Origin: Gammaproteobacteria bacterium UBA1119
GTDB lineage: Bacteria > Pseudomonadota > Gammaproteobacteria > Pseudomonadales > Azotimanducaceae
DNA: 59,865 bases
Direction of reading: 5' to 3'
Assembly (NCBI GenBank): GCA_002313255.1
Contig: DCBA01000100.1
Span: forward strand, 1-59,865
The translations under genes were made by a program, and so were the position numbers. Below, piece by piece: positions 8,750-19,017 of the stretch. Below the pieces are notes generated by a model that saw only the letters and a list, made by a program, of their open reading frames with translations, did not search any database and was not told the origin of the DNA. Positions within the stretch are counted from its first letter, which is position 1. Every line of letters begins with the position of its first letter.

Positions 8750-8817
8750 GCTTCAAGATCACCTTTGTTTTCCGATCTAAACGCGTTCCGAGTATCAACT
8801 GATGGATGAACTCGGTT

Positions 8818-11655
8818 ATGAAACGCATGCTAATCAATTCGACGCAACCGGAAGAGGTTCGCGTCGCCGTGGTCGATGGCCAAAAACTCTACGATCTCGA
8901 TATCGAGAATCGAAGTCGCGAGCGAAAGAAAGGGAGTATTTACAAAGCCAAAATAAATCGAGTCGAACCGAGTTTAGAGGCCGCATTCGTCGACTTTGGT
9001 GCCGACCGCCACGGTTTTCTCCCCTTTAAAGAAATATCTCGGACATATTTTAATACGCGTTCAACGCCCAACCAGGGCCGCATCAACATTCAGGATGTCA
9101 TTAACGAAGGCCAGGAATGCCTCGTACAAGTCGAAAAAGAAGAACGTGGTAATAAAGGTGCCGCGCTCTCAACGTTCATGAGCCTGGCAGGACGATACAT
9201 GGTCCTGATGCCAAACAACCCGCGCGCAGGTGGGATTTCACGTCGCATCGAGGGAGAAGAACGCGACAGCTTGAGGGATGCGATGTCTGAACTCGAGTTT
9301 CCAGATGGGATGGGCATCATCATTCGTACAGCGGGGGTAGACAAGAGCGCAGACGAATTGCAATGGGATCTCGATTATCTTTTGCAGCTCTGGGAAGCAA
9401 TCCAACGTGCCGAAAAAGATAACCGTGCGCCGGCCCTGATCTATCAAGAAACGAACGTCATCGTACGCACAATCCGGGACAACCTCCGCAGCGACATCGG
9501 CGAAGTACTAATCGACAGTGAAGACGCATACAAAGAGGCGGCCGACTTTATCGAAGAGGTCATGCCCCATTATCGCGATCGCATCAAGTTGTACGCGGAT
9601 TCAACGCCATTATTTAGTCGCTACCAAATCGAAAGCCAAATTGAGTCCGCATTCCAACACGAGGTAAAGCTGCCGTCCGGCGGTAGCGTCGTTATCGATC
9701 CGACCGAAGCTCTTGTTTCTATCGACATTAATTCCGCGCGCGCCACAAAAGGTGCCGATATCGAGGAAACAGCGTTGACAACCAACCTCGAAGCAGCGGA
9801 AGAAGTAGCGCGACAACTACGCCTGCGCGATGTCGGCGGTCTTATTGTTATCGATTTCATCGATATGGTGGCATCACGTAACCAGCGAGCCGTCGAAAAT
9901 CGTGTGCGTGAAGCGCTGGAACCCGACCGTGCTCGAACTCAACTAGGCCGAATTTCGAGATTCGGACTATTCGAAATGTCTCGTCAGCGTTTACGCCCAT
10001 CGTTAGAGGAAATTACCTCCGAGGTTTGCCCTAGGTGCAGTGGCCAAGGAAGAATTCGAGACGTGGAGTCATTGTCACTCGCGATCTTAAGAATCATGGA
10101 AGAAGAGTCACTAAAAGAGCATAGTTCTATCGTTCGCGCCGTGGTACCACTCAATATATCGGCATACCTGTTAAACGAAAAACGAGCCGATGTTGCAGAA
10201 ATTGAAGCGCGCACTAAGACACACCTCGTCATCGTTCCCAACGCTGCATTTGAAACACCCAACTATGAAGTCCAACGCATTCGGGACGACGACGTAAACG
10301 AAGAAGTCGGGGTTCGAAGTTATGAGCTCGCGGACATCGTCACCGAAGTAGAAATACCCCAAGGGCGAGAACGTCCGCAACCCTCTCGCGAAAAGGCCGC
10401 AGTCGGCGCTATCGAACCCAATAATCCTCGACCATCACCATCACCATCATCAAGAACGCGCCCAACCTCAAATGAGCAAGTCCCCGGTGCACGTCCATCC
10501 GTTTTTCGGCGTTTTGTTCGCAGCCTTTTTTGGGCCGGAGAAGATGAAGGAACCATTCCAACCGGAGCGAGCAGAGGAAGGCAGCGTACACGGCAGGGAG
10601 CAAGTCCAAGTCGAGCGAATGCAAAAGATCGAAACCCTAAAGCGACAGACACCGACGCTAACCAAAAGCGTGAAAGTCGTGGTGAAGAACGACGAGATCG
10701 GCGAAACAACAATCGCTCCAGTAGTCGCGGCCAACGTCAAACCGACCGCCGCCAACCTAGTGACTCGCCCTCTGGGAAGGAACGAGATCTTGATGGTAAC
10801 CGTCAAGGCCCTGACGATAGGTCCCCAGGGCATTCGAACCGCAGGCAGCCCGCGCGCGCGAGGCGCTCAGAGAATTCGCGTGAGGATACGCAGCCACCAA
10901 GCGGTACATCCGAAGGGAGTCCGCGTCCAGCAACCGCTAGCGAAATTTCTGACAGCAAACGTAAACCGCGACGCGATCGACATTCGGCTGCAAATAGTTC
11001 CGAAACTAGGAGTTCGGACGTACAGCCAAAGGAACAATCGTCTGTCGAGGCAGCCGTCGGCGATTCTTCGACGTATCACACTGATACCGAGAGTAGAACG
11101 GAAACTGACGAAGTTTCATCTCAAGGACCACAATCGATGCCGCTTGCCACGGCCGAAACGCCAGAGATGGACACTGTAGAACCAATCAACGAAGTCGTTC
11201 TTCCAGATAACTCAACAGCAGTCGGAAAAGAGCTCGACGCTGAGATTCTGGACCAGACAACGTCAGATGAGGAAGGAATCGACAATTCCTCTCCGGCACG
11301 AGCTACAAACGATCCTCGGAGCGAAGACCTGGAGGAAGAACCTGCGTCTACTCCAAACCGGATATCCGACTCTTATTCGCCAGACCATCAAATCAACGAT
11401 CAAGAAGCCGACGAGGAAGATATAGAGACCTTAGCGCCCGAGTCTCTTTCTGGCGGCTCAGAGACCGTTCCACCACCTCAGCCAACAGATCTTCAAAACG
11501 ACCTGATTGCCGAAGATCCTCCCGTGACAGATGAAAACTCATCGCTCAGCGAGGACATCCATTCGGATCAAGTTAATGTGCAAACAACACGAGCATCGAA
11601 CGATCCCAGGGAAATGAGACGACAAAAACTCCGGGAGCAGGCGGGCAACGACTAA
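8818..11655 (+). CDS. rne: Ribonuclease E
   Basis: Endoribonuclease that initiates mRNA decay and matures rRNA and tRNA, membrane-associated scaffold of the degradosome. The start [18 protein letters not shown] matches E. coli exactly in register; an ATG four codons upstream (8806) is rejected. Catalytic Asp303 and Asp346 and the zinc-link Cys404/Cys407 (CPRCSGQG) fall at E. coli numbering. The S1 domain is near the N-terminus ([17 protein letters not shown]). After about residue 520 the protein is disordered: an amphipathic membrane-targeting helix ([13 protein letters not shown], about 562-574, E. coli 568-582), an arginine-rich RNA-binding stretch (about 585-720), then an acidic region ending in [14 protein letters not shown]. 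At 945 residues it is a full-length type I RNase E. Confidence 0.97.
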   Translation: MKRMLINSTQPEEVRVAVVDGQKLYDLDIENRSRERKKGSIYKAKINRVEPSLEAAFVDFGADRHGFLPFKEISRTYFNTRSTPNQGRINIQDVINEGQECLVQVEKEERGNKGAALSTFMSLAGRYMVLMPNNPRAGGISRRIEGEERDSLRDAMSELEFPDGMGIIIRTAGVDKSADELQWDLDYLLQLWEAIQRAEKDNRAPALIYQETNVIVRTIRDNLRSDIGEVLIDSEDAYKEAADFIEEVMPHYRDRIKLYADSTPLFSRYQIESQIESAFQHEVKLPSGGSVVIDPTEALVSIDINSARATKGADIEETALTTNLEAAEEVARQLRLRDVGGLIVIDFIDMVASRNQRAVENRVREALEPDRARTQLGRISRFGLFEMSRQRLRPSLEEITSEVCPRCSGQGRIRDVESLSLAILRIMEEESLKEHSSIVRAVVPLNISAYLLNEKRADVAEIEARTKTHLVIVPNAAFETPNYEVQRIRDDDVNEEVGVRSYELADIVTEVEIPQGRERPQPSREKAAVGAIEPNNPRPSPSPSSRTRPTSNEQVPGARPSVFRRFVRSLFWAGEDEGTIPTGASRGRQRTRQGASPSRANAKDRNPKATDTDANQKRESRGEERRDRRNNNRSSSRGQRQTDRRQPSDSPSGKERDLDGNRQGPDDRSPGHSNRRQPARARRSENSREDTQPPSGTSEGSPRPATASEISDSKRKPRRDRHSAANSSETRSSDVQPKEQSSVEAAVGDSSTYHTDTESRTETDEVSSQGPQSMPLATAETPEMDTVEPINEVVLPDNSTAVGKELDAEILDQTTSDEEGIDNSSPARATNDPRSEDLEEEPASTPNRISDSYSPDHQINDQEADEEDIETLAPESLSGGSETVPPPQPTDLQNDLIAEDPPVTDENSSLSEDIHSDQVNVQTTRASNDPREMRRQKLREQAGND

Positions 11656-11665
11656 TCGCACAACA

Positions 11666-12670
11666 TCAAGGTCGTCCTATTTCGATCGGCTCGCGGCCCA
11701 AAGCAACGCCATAGCGCCGGTGCACATCATCGACGATCCTGTCCGCTAATCCGAGTACGTTGGTAGCCGTTGCGCCACCGGTATTTATCAATACCAGTGG
11801 CTGACGGTGCCATACTGCGACCGCCCCGTCTCTATAGCCTTTCCAACCCGACGCTTCAATTAGGCGCGCTGCAGACACCTTCACCAACCCCCGTTCTTCG
11901 AACCCTTGTATTTCGCACTTTGCCCGTAACAGTTCGAAGTCTTTCGAGGACAGCAGTGGGTTTTTGAAAAAACTACCGACGTTACCAATAACTCGAGGAT
12001 CGGGAAGTTTTCGACGTCGTACTCTAATTACGGCGCTGGCGACGTGTATAGGGTCCGGACGGCCACAACCGAGCCTACGAAGTTCGGTATCGATATCTGG
12101 ATAACCTGTCTCTACCGCTTGGTCGCCGGTACGTATATTCACGTAGGTAATCACATAACGTTGGGGACTACCGCTTTTGAAAACACTATCGCGGTATCTA
12201 AACTCACATTCCGCTGCGGGTAGCGTTCGAGTAGCCATTTCACCGCGATCAACGACTTCGACACTTTCGACCATGGGGCCTAACTCTCGTCCGTACGCGC
12301 CGATATTCTGATACGGCGCCGCGCCAACCGATCCCGGTATTAACGAGAGATTTTCGAGGCCTCGAATGCCCCGACCAAGCAACGACCGCACGAGTTCGTT
12401 CCAACGTTCACCCGCTCCGATCCGGATACGGTAGGCACTCTCGGCGACGCGTTTTACCGAAATTCCACGTATTCGCACGCGAATCACCAATCCCGGCAGG
12501 TGTCGGTGCAAAACGACATTCGAGCCTTCACCCAGAATCGTTGCGGAAGGCGAATGCTCCAGCGACTCGAGTAACTCCTCAACACTCGAAACCTCCAGCA
12601 ATTCTTCCGCCGTGCTCTCAAGCCCAAAGCTATTGGCCCGGGTAAGACATGCATTGCTTACTCGTCTCAT
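11666..12670 (-). CDS. murB: UDP-N-acetylenolpyruvoylglucosamine reductase
   Basis: FAD enzyme that reduces enolpyruvyl-UDP-GlcNAc to UDP-MurNAc in peptidoglycan synthesis. Type I (E. coli-like) features are LGEGSNVVL (FAD binding), PYQNIGAYG, CEFRYRDSVFK with the catalytic serine, and NVGSFFKNPLL near the C-terminus. The length of 334 is normal. The ATG overlaps the stop of the upstream AlkB-like gene as ATGA. Confidence 0.93.
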   Translation of the reverse strand: MRRVSNACLTRANSFGLESTAEELLEVSSVEELLESLEHSPSATILGEGSNVVLHRHLPGLVIRVRIRGISVKRVAESAYRIRIGAGERWNELVRSLLGRGIRGLENLSLIPGSVGAAPYQNIGAYGRELGPMVESVEVVDRGEMATRTLPAAECEFRYRDSVFKSGSPQRYVITYVNIRTGDQAVETGYPDIDTELRRLGCGRPDPIHVASAVIRVRRRKLPDPRVIGNVGSFFKNPLLSSKDFELLRAKCEIQGFEERGLVKVSAARLIEASGWKGYRDGAVAVWHRQPLVLINTGGATATNVLGLADRIVDDVHRRYGVALGREPIEIGRP

Positions 12671-13278
12671 GTAGAGACGTACCTGAAGGTCAAATTGACC
12701 CGCTCGCCCACGTGTTGAGCGGTCCGCGGAACGCTGTGTTTGAACAAACTTTGGCTATCACCCCACATCACCAACAGCGACCCATGCCGCAACAACAATC
12801 CTTTACTCGTACCACCCGATCTCGGACGTACCCGAAATACGCGCGAGGCACCTAGACTCAACGACGCGATCACCGGGTGTTCTCCCATATCCCGTTCGTT
12901 ATCGCTATGCCAACCCACGTAGTCAGACCCAGATCGGTAACGATTCGCAAGCATGAAATCAAATGGGTGTCGAAGTCGACGTTTGATCAATGCACAGGTC
13001 CCCGCCAAGCATTCGGTCCATGGCTCCCCTGGTCGGGATGTCCCACTGTAATGATAAGAACAGCCCGAGTTGGCATACCACGCCGTCAGTCTTGGGGCCC
13101 GGTATTTCGATCCGAACATCGTTACGATTTCTCGATGCCAATTGATATCGCGAAGGCAATGATCCAACAAGCTGGTCGCGTTCGCGGTCTTTAAGAAATC
13201 TTCCACATACAAGAATTGCTGATTCTCAAATCGAATCCCTTGGCTTTGCGTATCGGCTGGGGGTTCATAAATATCCAC
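12667..13278 (-). CDS. alkB: AlkB-family Fe(II)/2-oxoglutarate dioxygenase
   Basis: Probable repair enzyme that removes methyl groups from DNA or RNA bases by oxidation. The iron ligands are visible as HSD in GWHSDNERDMGEHPVIASLSLG and the distal His in KHSVPRT; the 2-oxoglutarate-binding arginines are in RVNLTFRYV. The pattern looks more like the ALKBH2/3 branch than E. coli AlkB. I use the GTG at 13278 (203 residues); the open frame continues upstream across the divergent SDR gene, so the start is uncertain (an ATG at 13332 would overlap it). The stop overlaps the murB start. Confidence 0.82.
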   Translation of the reverse strand: MDIYEPPADTQSQGIRFENQQFLYVEDFLKTANATSLLDHCLRDINWHREIVTMFGSKYRAPRLTAWYANSGCSYHYSGTSRPGEPWTECLAGTCALIKRRLRHPFDFMLANRYRSGSDYVGWHSDNERDMGEHPVIASLSLGASRVFRVRPRSGGTSKGLLLRHGSLLVMWGDSQSLFKHSVPRTAQHVGERVNLTFRYVST

Positions 13279-13324
13279 CGACGATATACTACCTTTTGCG
13301 TAACTTAGTACCGAGGAATTCCCA

Positions 13325-14095
13325 ATGGACATAAGAGACAAAGTGGCAGTCATCACGGGGGGAGCCTCCGGTCTTGGACGAGCGACGGCGGAAACCATCG
13401 TCGCAAACGGGGGCAAGGTCGCGTTGTTAGATCTGAACGGCGAGCTGGCAACCCAGACCGCCGCTGAGCTCGGGAACGATGCCCATGCTTTCACCGTCAA
13501 TGTCTCCGATTCACAATCGGCAACAGACGCTGTCGACGGCGTTCTAGAACGATTTGGCGCAATTCACATCAACGTCAATTGCGCCGGAATTGGCGCCGCG
13601 GGGCGAACACTAGGTCGAGACGGCCCCTTATCACTCGACGCTTTCAACTTCGTCATCCAGGTGAATTTGGTGGGCACGTTCAACACACTTCGACTCTGTG
13701 CGCAAAAAATGGCGACCAACGAGCCACAAAACGAAGATGGCGAACGCGGAGTCATCATTAATACTGCTTCGGTTGCGGCATATGATGGACAAATCGGCCA
13801 AGCCGGCTATAGCGCGAGCAAAGGGGGCGTTGTTGGCATGACCTTACCGATCGCTCGCGATCTCTCTCGGTCAGGAATCCGCGTTTGTACTATCGCCCCG
13901 GGAATCTTCGAAACCCCGATGATGTTGGGCGCGTCAGAAAAGGTCCGCATGCCGTTGATAGAGATGGTCCAGTTTCCAAAACGACTGGGTGACGCGCCAG
14001 AATATGCGTTACTCGCGAAACAAATTGTCGAAAATCCCTATCTCAACGGAGAAACGATCCGGCTAGATGCGGGCATCCGAATGCAACCCAAGTGA
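13325..14095 (+). CDS. SDR dehydrogenase, 3-hydroxyacyl-CoA dehydrogenase type 2 (HSD10) like
   Basis: NAD-dependent short-chain dehydrogenase, likely acting on 3-hydroxyacyl-CoA. Visible are TGGASGLGRAT (cofactor site), NCAGIG, the active-site NTASVAAYDGQIGQAGYSASKGG with Ser-Tyr-Lys, and APGIFETPMM, which is the HSD10 pattern. A GAGGAAT ribosome site lies seven nt before the ATG. It is single and plus-strand, divergent from the alkB-like gene. The exact substrate is inferred from the subfamily only. Confidence 0.85.
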   Translation: MDIRDKVAVITGGASGLGRATAETIVANGGKVALLDLNGELATQTAAELGNDAHAFTVNVSDSQSATDAVDGVLERFGAIHINVNCAGIGAAGRTLGRDGPLSLDAFNFVIQVNLVGTFNTLRLCAQKMATNEPQNEDGERGVIINTASVAAYDGQIGQAGYSASKGGVVGMTLPIARDLSRSGIRVCTIAPGIFETPMMLGASEKVRMPLIEMVQFPKRLGDAPEYALLAKQIVENPYLNGETIRLDAGIRMQPK

Positions 14096-14127
14096 CGGTT
14101 CGTGGTGTCGTTGCCACCGCGAAAACA

Positions 14128-14889
14128 TCACGACGCTTCGCGCAGTCTCGCAATCACTCGGTCAGCGTCGACCTGGGTATCAACGCCTTGAGGGACCTCA
14201 TGGACTGCTTCGCTCACTGCAATCGAATAACCATTCTCTAAGAATCGGAGTTGCTCCAGCGACTCAACGGATTCCAATCTACCCGGCGGCAAAGCAACGA
14301 AAGCTTCCAATGCGGACAAACGATACGCGTATATCCCGATGTGCCGTTTCCACCCGTCGCCTATGACACCCTGCTCGCCTTTGTCGAAGTTGCCTCGCAA
14401 CCATGGCATGGGCGCGCGAGAAAAATACAACGCTGAACCCTCTGTTGTCGTTGCTAATTTAACGACATTTGGATCAAACACATCAGTTCGCTCGTTAATC
14501 GTTGCATACAGTGTCGCTACATCGTGTCGACCGTCGGCCAAAAGACTAGCAACCTGATTAATCACCGTCGGCGGAATGAGGGGCTCATCGCCTTGAACAT
14601 TAACGACGAGCTCGTTACTTCCCCAGTTATTGCACCGCGCAACTTCCATTACGCGATCAGATCCCGACACATGATTGGCATCGGTCATGACGGCCCTTGC
14701 AGCCGTTGTTTTCACGACCTGTTCGACACGCTCGTCATCTGTTGCCACGACGATGTCGATAGCATCGGATTGTGTCACCTGTTCCACAACCCTCACGATC
14801 ATGGGCTTCCCCGCCAGATCGATTAAAGGTTTTCCGGGTAGCCGCGTTGAACCATATCTGGCAGGAATCACTACTCTAAACTCACTCAC
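14128..14889 (-). CDS. kdsB: 3-deoxy-manno-octulosonate cytidylyltransferase
   Basis: Activates Kdo as CMP-Kdo for lipopolysaccharide core synthesis. VVIPARYGSTRLPGKPL at the N-terminus is the nucleotidyltransferase signature, followed by VATDDERV, NVQGDEPLI and YSRAPMPW-like YFSRAPMPW. The length of 253 is typical. The start overlaps the stop of the msbA-lpxK gene by four bases, so it is part of that lipid A operon. Confidence 0.95.
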   Translation of the reverse strand: MSEFRVVIPARYGSTRLPGKPLIDLAGKPMIVRVVEQVTQSDAIDIVVATDDERVEQVVKTTAARAVMTDANHVSGSDRVMEVARCNNWGSNELVVNVQGDEPLIPPTVINQVASLLADGRHDVATLYATINERTDVFDPNVVKLATTTEGSALYFSRAPMPWLRGNFDKGEQGVIGDGWKRHIGIYAYRLSALEAFVALPPGRLESVESLEQLRFLENGYSIAVSEAVHEVPQGVDTQVDADRVIARLREAS

Positions 14890-17738
14890 GAGACGGTCTC
14901 TATTGATATGCCATGTCGCTCAAACACTTTAGCAATTCGGCGTTCGTCCTCGTCGTTCAACAATACGTCGATCTCCAGATACCAGACTTCGTTGGGCAAC
15001 TGATCCATCACTCGGACTTTACCGGCGTCTTTTTCCGTAACAACAACCGTCGCGTGAGCCGGGACCGAGAGATCTTCGACACTAAATGAATGATGATCGG
15101 GGAACGCTCGCACTACGGGATCGAGTCCTAATCCGACCAACGAGTGCGCAAATCTAGCCGGATTTCCGACGCCTGCGATCGCGTATAAAGGGCCATGAAT
15201 CCTTTCTGCAAATTTCTGAGGCAAGACTCGTTCGTGACTTCGCAAATTAACGAACGCAGTCGCAACCGCCTTCATCACCGACTCACCTTCAACGAGGCCA
15301 GTAGCCTGGCCATTAGCCACAACCCAGTCCACTTCCGTTAACCTTGATGCTGGTTCACGTAGCGGTCCTGCCGGTAGAAGCCGGCCATTACCCAGCCCGC
15401 GATTTCCGTCCACCACGACAATTTCGATGTCTCGTTCCAGCGCATAATGTTGTAAGCCGTCGTCCGATATAACGACGTCAATCTGGTTCACCGACAACAA
15501 GTTCTTGACGGCGCGAACGCGGTCCGGATCAACAACTACGGGGCAACCGGTACGCGCGGCCAACATTGGCGCTTCATCCCCCGCATCCTCCGCACTCGAA
15601 TCGTTATTAACCCGAAGCGGGAATCTAGCCTTACCGCCATAACCACGGCTGACTATTCCTACACGTTTTCCCCCTGCCATCAGCCACTTCGACAACCAAA
15701 TGACGAGTGGAGTCTTGCCAGTACCACCGACATTGATATTGCCGACGACCACGACAGGTACAGGGGCACGCCACGAAGAAGACCACCCTGTAACGTACCG
15801 ACTCCGCCGTTGGCGCACAATCCACCCAAACAGTGCCGCGAAGGGCTGAAGTACCCGAGGCCAAAAACTGTTGTTGTACCATGCCCGGACCAATATGCTG
15901 CCGCGGGCTTCGTGACTACCCAGGTCGACCTCGATCGGCGTGGATCCTTGAGTAATCTTGTTAGTTACACCATCATCGTCTTCGAACTGCGATCGATACA
16001 ACAGGCTGTAGAGCCCGTCTTGCCCCACTAGCTCGTCGTGGCTTCCTTGTTGAACAATCGCGCCTCCATCCAGCACATATATAACGTCGGCTTTTTCGAT
16101 CGTCGATAAGCGATGTGCAATAACAACGGTGGTTCGATTACGCATGACCTCGTTGAGCGCATTCTGAATGAGGCGCTCGGACTCAGTGTCTAAGTCTGAA
16201 GTCGCTTCATCGAGAATCAATAGTGGTGCGTTTTTTAGGAATGCACGCGCAATCGCTATTCGCTGGCGCTGTCCCCCAGAAAGCAGAACCCCGTTATCGC
16301 CTAGTTCGGTATCCAACCCGTTGGGTAACGCCCGGACAAATTCTTCCGCGTTGGCACGACCAAGCGCCTCGAAAATGTCGTCGTCGGACGCATCGCCAAG
16401 TGATCCATAGGCTACGTTTGCCCGCAACGTGTCGTTGAATAGCACGACCTCCTGGCTAACCAGCGCGATCTGTTGACGAAGATTGTCTAATTTGTACTGG
16501 GTGATCGGAACACCATCTAGGGATATCTCTCCGTCGGTTGGCTCGTAAAACCGCGCGATTAAGCTCACCAAGGTCGACTTCCCACCGCCAGACCGTCCGA
16601 CCAAAGCGATTGTTTGGCCAGGTTGAATAGTGAAGTCGATATCCGAAAGCGCATCGTATTCGCCGGCCGAATAACGAAATGAAACGTTTCGAAACTCAAC
16701 TTTACCGCTAACACGATCGCCCTCATGAGTTCCCTCATTTCGCTCGGCGTCTTCATCAATCTGCGAAAAAACGTCGCTCGCCGCTGCAAGACCACGTTGC
16801 AATCGTGCATTGACGTCAGACAGTCGCTTGATAGGACTTGCGAGCAAACCAGCCAAACCAATATACGTAATTAGCTCGCCTCTCGTCATAGCTCCAACGA
16901 TGTCCGGCTGGAACACTAATCCAATCAAGCCGCCAATCGAGACGGCCACAAACACCTGAATAAGTTGCGCGCTGGACGCCTTGGTCGCGACCATTTTCAA
17001 GTTTTGCCGACGGTTGCGATCGCTGGCCAACAAGAATCGACCTCGTTCGTATTTCTCCCCGCCAAAAGCACGCATGACACGGTAACCGGTGACTGCCTCC
17101 GAGGCGACGTGCGTCACATCGCCCATGGAACTCTGAATACGTTCGCTTATACGTCGAAAACGCTTGGATGCGAATCGGACGACTCCGCCGACCAATGGGG
17201 TAACTAACAGGAAAATTGCCGTCAGCAGCCGGTTGTGCCAGAACATAAACGCAAGCAATACAACTAATTTTCCACCGTCTTGGAAGATGATCTTCAGCGC
17301 GTCCGTCGCAGTATCCCGTAGCTGAGCAGTCGTGAACGTCAATCGAGAGACGATCTGTCCGTGCGCACTTGCTTCGAAAAATTCGCTAGGCACCACCAGC
17401 AAGCGATCGAAAAGTTCACACCGAAGAATATGGACTACGCGAAATGAAATGCGCGAGAGGAGGAGTTCCCCGGTGATCGACCCAAAAGCTCGTACGAGCG
17501 CCGCTAGTACGATCAGCGAAGGGAAGTACCAAATGCGAAGGTCGGAATCCGTGTCAAAAGAGTCGACGACCTGCCCCAGTACTTGCGCAAAATAAGCCTC
17601 GGCACCAGCAGCGAGCAAAAAACCAATGACGGCCACGAAAAAGAGAAGCCACTGCCCCTTTAGATACCGCAGCAGTCGGCGATAAAGAGCCCAGTCGCCC
17701 GTGCTCGGAGACCCCGAAGCACTCATCTCCGACTTCAC
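14886..17738 (-). CDS. msbA-lpxK: MsbA-LpxK fusion: lipid A flippase fused to tetraacyldisaccharide 4'-kinase
   Basis: One uninterrupted 950-codon frame. Residues 1-585 are MsbA: an ABC-exporter membrane domain with about six helices, Walker A GRSGGGKST (381-389), signature LSGGQRQ (486-492), Walker B LLILDEATSDLD and the H-loop AHRLST. After a linker of about 30 residues, the rest is LpxK: WYNNSFWPRVLQPFAALFGW, then P-loop VVVVGNINVGGTGKTP (671-677) and SRGYGG. MsbA flips core-lipid A across the inner membrane; LpxK phosphorylates its precursor on the cytoplasmic face, so the topology is compatible (the MsbA C-terminus is cytoplasmic). In most relatives these are adjacent separate genes. The start is GTG at 17738; an ATG four codons in is possible. 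A sequencing error that removed a stop cannot be excluded. Confidence 0.88.
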   Translation of the reverse strand: MKSEMSASGSPSTGDWALYRRLLRYLKGQWLLFFVAVIGFLLAAGAEAYFAQVLGQVVDSFDTDSDLRIWYFPSLIVLAALVRAFGSITGELLLSRISFRVVHILRCELFDRLLVVPSEFFEASAHGQIVSRLTFTTAQLRDTATDALKIIFQDGGKLVVLLAFMFWHNRLLTAIFLLVTPLVGGVVRFASKRFRRISERIQSSMGDVTHVASEAVTGYRVMRAFGGEKYERGRFLLASDRNRRQNLKMVATKASSAQLIQVFVAVSIGGLIGLVFQPDIVGAMTRGELITYIGLAGLLASPIKRLSDVNARLQRGLAAASDVFSQIDEDAERNEGTHEGDRVSGKVEFRNVSFRYSAGEYDALSDIDFTIQPGQTIALVGRSGGGKSTLVSLIARFYEPTDGEISLDGVPITQYKLDNLRQQIALVSQEVVLFNDTLRANVAYGSLGDASDDDIFEALGRANAEEFVRALPNGLDTELGDNGVLLSGGQRQRIAIARAFLKNAPLLILDEATSDLDTESERLIQNALNEVMRNRTTVVIAHRLSTIEKADVIYVLDGGAIVQQGSHDELVGQDGLYSLLYRSQFEDDDGVTNKITQGSTPIEVDLGSHEARGSILVRAWYNNSFWPRVLQPFAALFGWIVRQRRSRYVTGWSSSWRAPVPVVVVGNINVGGTGKTPLVIWLSKWLMAGGKRVGIVSRGYGGKARFPLRVNNDSSAEDAGDEAPMLAARTGCPVVVDPDRVRAVKNLLSVNQIDVVISDDGLQHYALERDIEIVVVDGNRGLGNGRLLPAGPLREPASRLTEVDWVVANGQATGLVEGESVMKAVATAFVNLRSHERVLPQKFAERIHGPLYAIAGVGNPARFAHSLVGLGLDPVVRAFPDHHSFSVEDLSVPAHATVVVTEKDAGKVRVMDQLPNEVWYLEIDVLLNDEDERRIAKVFERHGISIETVS

Positions 17739-17872
17739 CCGGTGCGTCTCGTCTGTAGGTACTGCCCGACCAAAACCGAGATCCCCAAAATCGCGATCTT
17801 TATACGACCGCTAACTACTTGCGGAATTATCCAGCACCTCACGCCATGAGATCGTTCCTTTTTCAAGTCGTT

Positions 17873-18706
17873 CTATTTCTCCCCTTTCGAAAGGAGCTTT
17901 TCATAACAAAAATTCGTTGCCTGTACATACCCCGCCAAAGAGCCACAATCAAAACGTTTGCCTTTAAATCGGTAAGCAAGCACTCCTCCCTGTTTCGCTT
18001 GTTCGACGAGCGCATCCGTAATCTGGATCTCGCCTCTCTTATCCGGTGGGGTCTGCCCCAATATTTCAAATATGTCCGGCGTAAGAATGTATCGGCCAAT
18101 GATCGCTAAATTGGAAGGTGCCGTACCTGGCTCGGGTTTTTCGATCATGTTCGACACACTGTATAAATCTTTTGACACTTCGTCCCCCGCGATCACGCCA
18201 TATTGATGAGTAATCTCAGCGGGTACTTCTTCAATAGCGACAACGCTGGTCCGGTGCTGTGCAAAAATCTCAAGCATTTGAGCGAGTACGCCGCCTCCCT
18301 CGCCGAAACAAAGGTCATCGGCCAACACGACAGCGAAAGGCTCGTCTCCCATAATCGAACGACCGCAAAGAATTGCGTGTCCCAATCCCTGCATTTGTAC
18401 TTGACGAGTGTAGGAAAAAGTACATTCATTGATCAGATCACGGATGCCTAATAGGGCTTTTTCCTTTGCGGTCCCCTTCACCTGATCTTCTAATTCATAA
18501 CTAACGTCAAAGTGATCCTCGATGGCGCGCTTCCCTCGACCGGTCACGAATCCAATGTCACGTAGACCCGCTGCTGAAGCTTCCTCAACTCCGTACTGAA
18601 TAAGCGGTTTATCAAGTATCGGTAACATTTCTTTTGGCATCGATTTAGTGGCCGGTAAAAACCGAGTGCCGTATCCGGCCACTGGAAATAGACACTTATT
18701 TAACAT
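17873..18706 (-). CDS. galU: UTP-glucose-1-phosphate uridylyltransferase
   Basis: Makes UDP-glucose for polysaccharide and lipopolysaccharide synthesis. The N-terminus FPVAGYGTRFLPATKSMPKE is the GalU signature; LGHAILCGR, VLADDLCFGE and DCGSLAGYVQA follow. The ATG at 18706 has GAGG seven nt upstream and gives 277 residues; an upstream ATG at 18730 would add eight residues without a ribosome site. Confidence 0.95.
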   Translation of the reverse strand: MLNKCLFPVAGYGTRFLPATKSMPKEMLPILDKPLIQYGVEEASAAGLRDIGFVTGRGKRAIEDHFDVSYELEDQVKGTAKEKALLGIRDLINECTFSYTRQVQMQGLGHAILCGRSIMGDEPFAVVLADDLCFGEGGGVLAQMLEIFAQHRTSVVAIEEVPAEITHQYGVIAGDEVSKDLYSVSNMIEKPEPGTAPSNLAIIGRYILTPDIFEILGQTPPDKRGEIQITDALVEQAKQGGVLAYRFKGKRFDCGSLAGYVQATNFCYEKLLSKGEK

Positions 18707-19017
18707 GCAGTAACCTCGTGCATCCGCCATTCATCGCGCGAAGTTGATCGAGTGTCATTTATCATTCGCATCAAAATTATATAGCTACGACATCAAACCT
18801 CGCGTATCCCTATTACATGCATCGGGAGCGACTGTACAGGCTGGTTCATACTAATATCCCCCCGCAACGTTGCCTCTCATCAACGTTCTCTCAACAAAAT
18901 CGACACGACCAAATCAATATCGTCGATGCCGAATAAGACCTTAATGTTCCTTGTCGACTCGTGCGTACACCAACCCGCAGGTGCCAAACGACTATTTGAA
19001 ATCCCCGCAGGCATAAT

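Larger units (their letters stand above)
8420..8817 (+). ncRNA. Long structured 5' leader of rne (rne5-like autoregulatory element)
   Basis: About 400 nt without a credible gene lie between the promoter and rne. In E. coli the rne leader folds into hairpins through which RNase E degrades its own mRNA. Here I see two copies of GGTGGTAAATCACCG (8482-8496 and 8626-8640), each able to form a small GGTG/CACC hairpin. There is also a hairpin at 8682-8700 (7 bp with one bulge) and an 11-bp hairpin with a 3-nt loop at 8725-8749, just upstream of the start. The segment GCCGAGGAAGAAGAGGTAAG (8668-8687) is purine-rich. Assignment rests on position and fold potential; a covariance-model search was not possible. 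Confidence 0.6.

Noticed and set aside
10472..11179. A 235-codon plus-strand frame inside rne
   Set aside because: It lies in another frame of the arginine/serine-rich disordered part of RNase E and has no family features; it is a compositional shadow.
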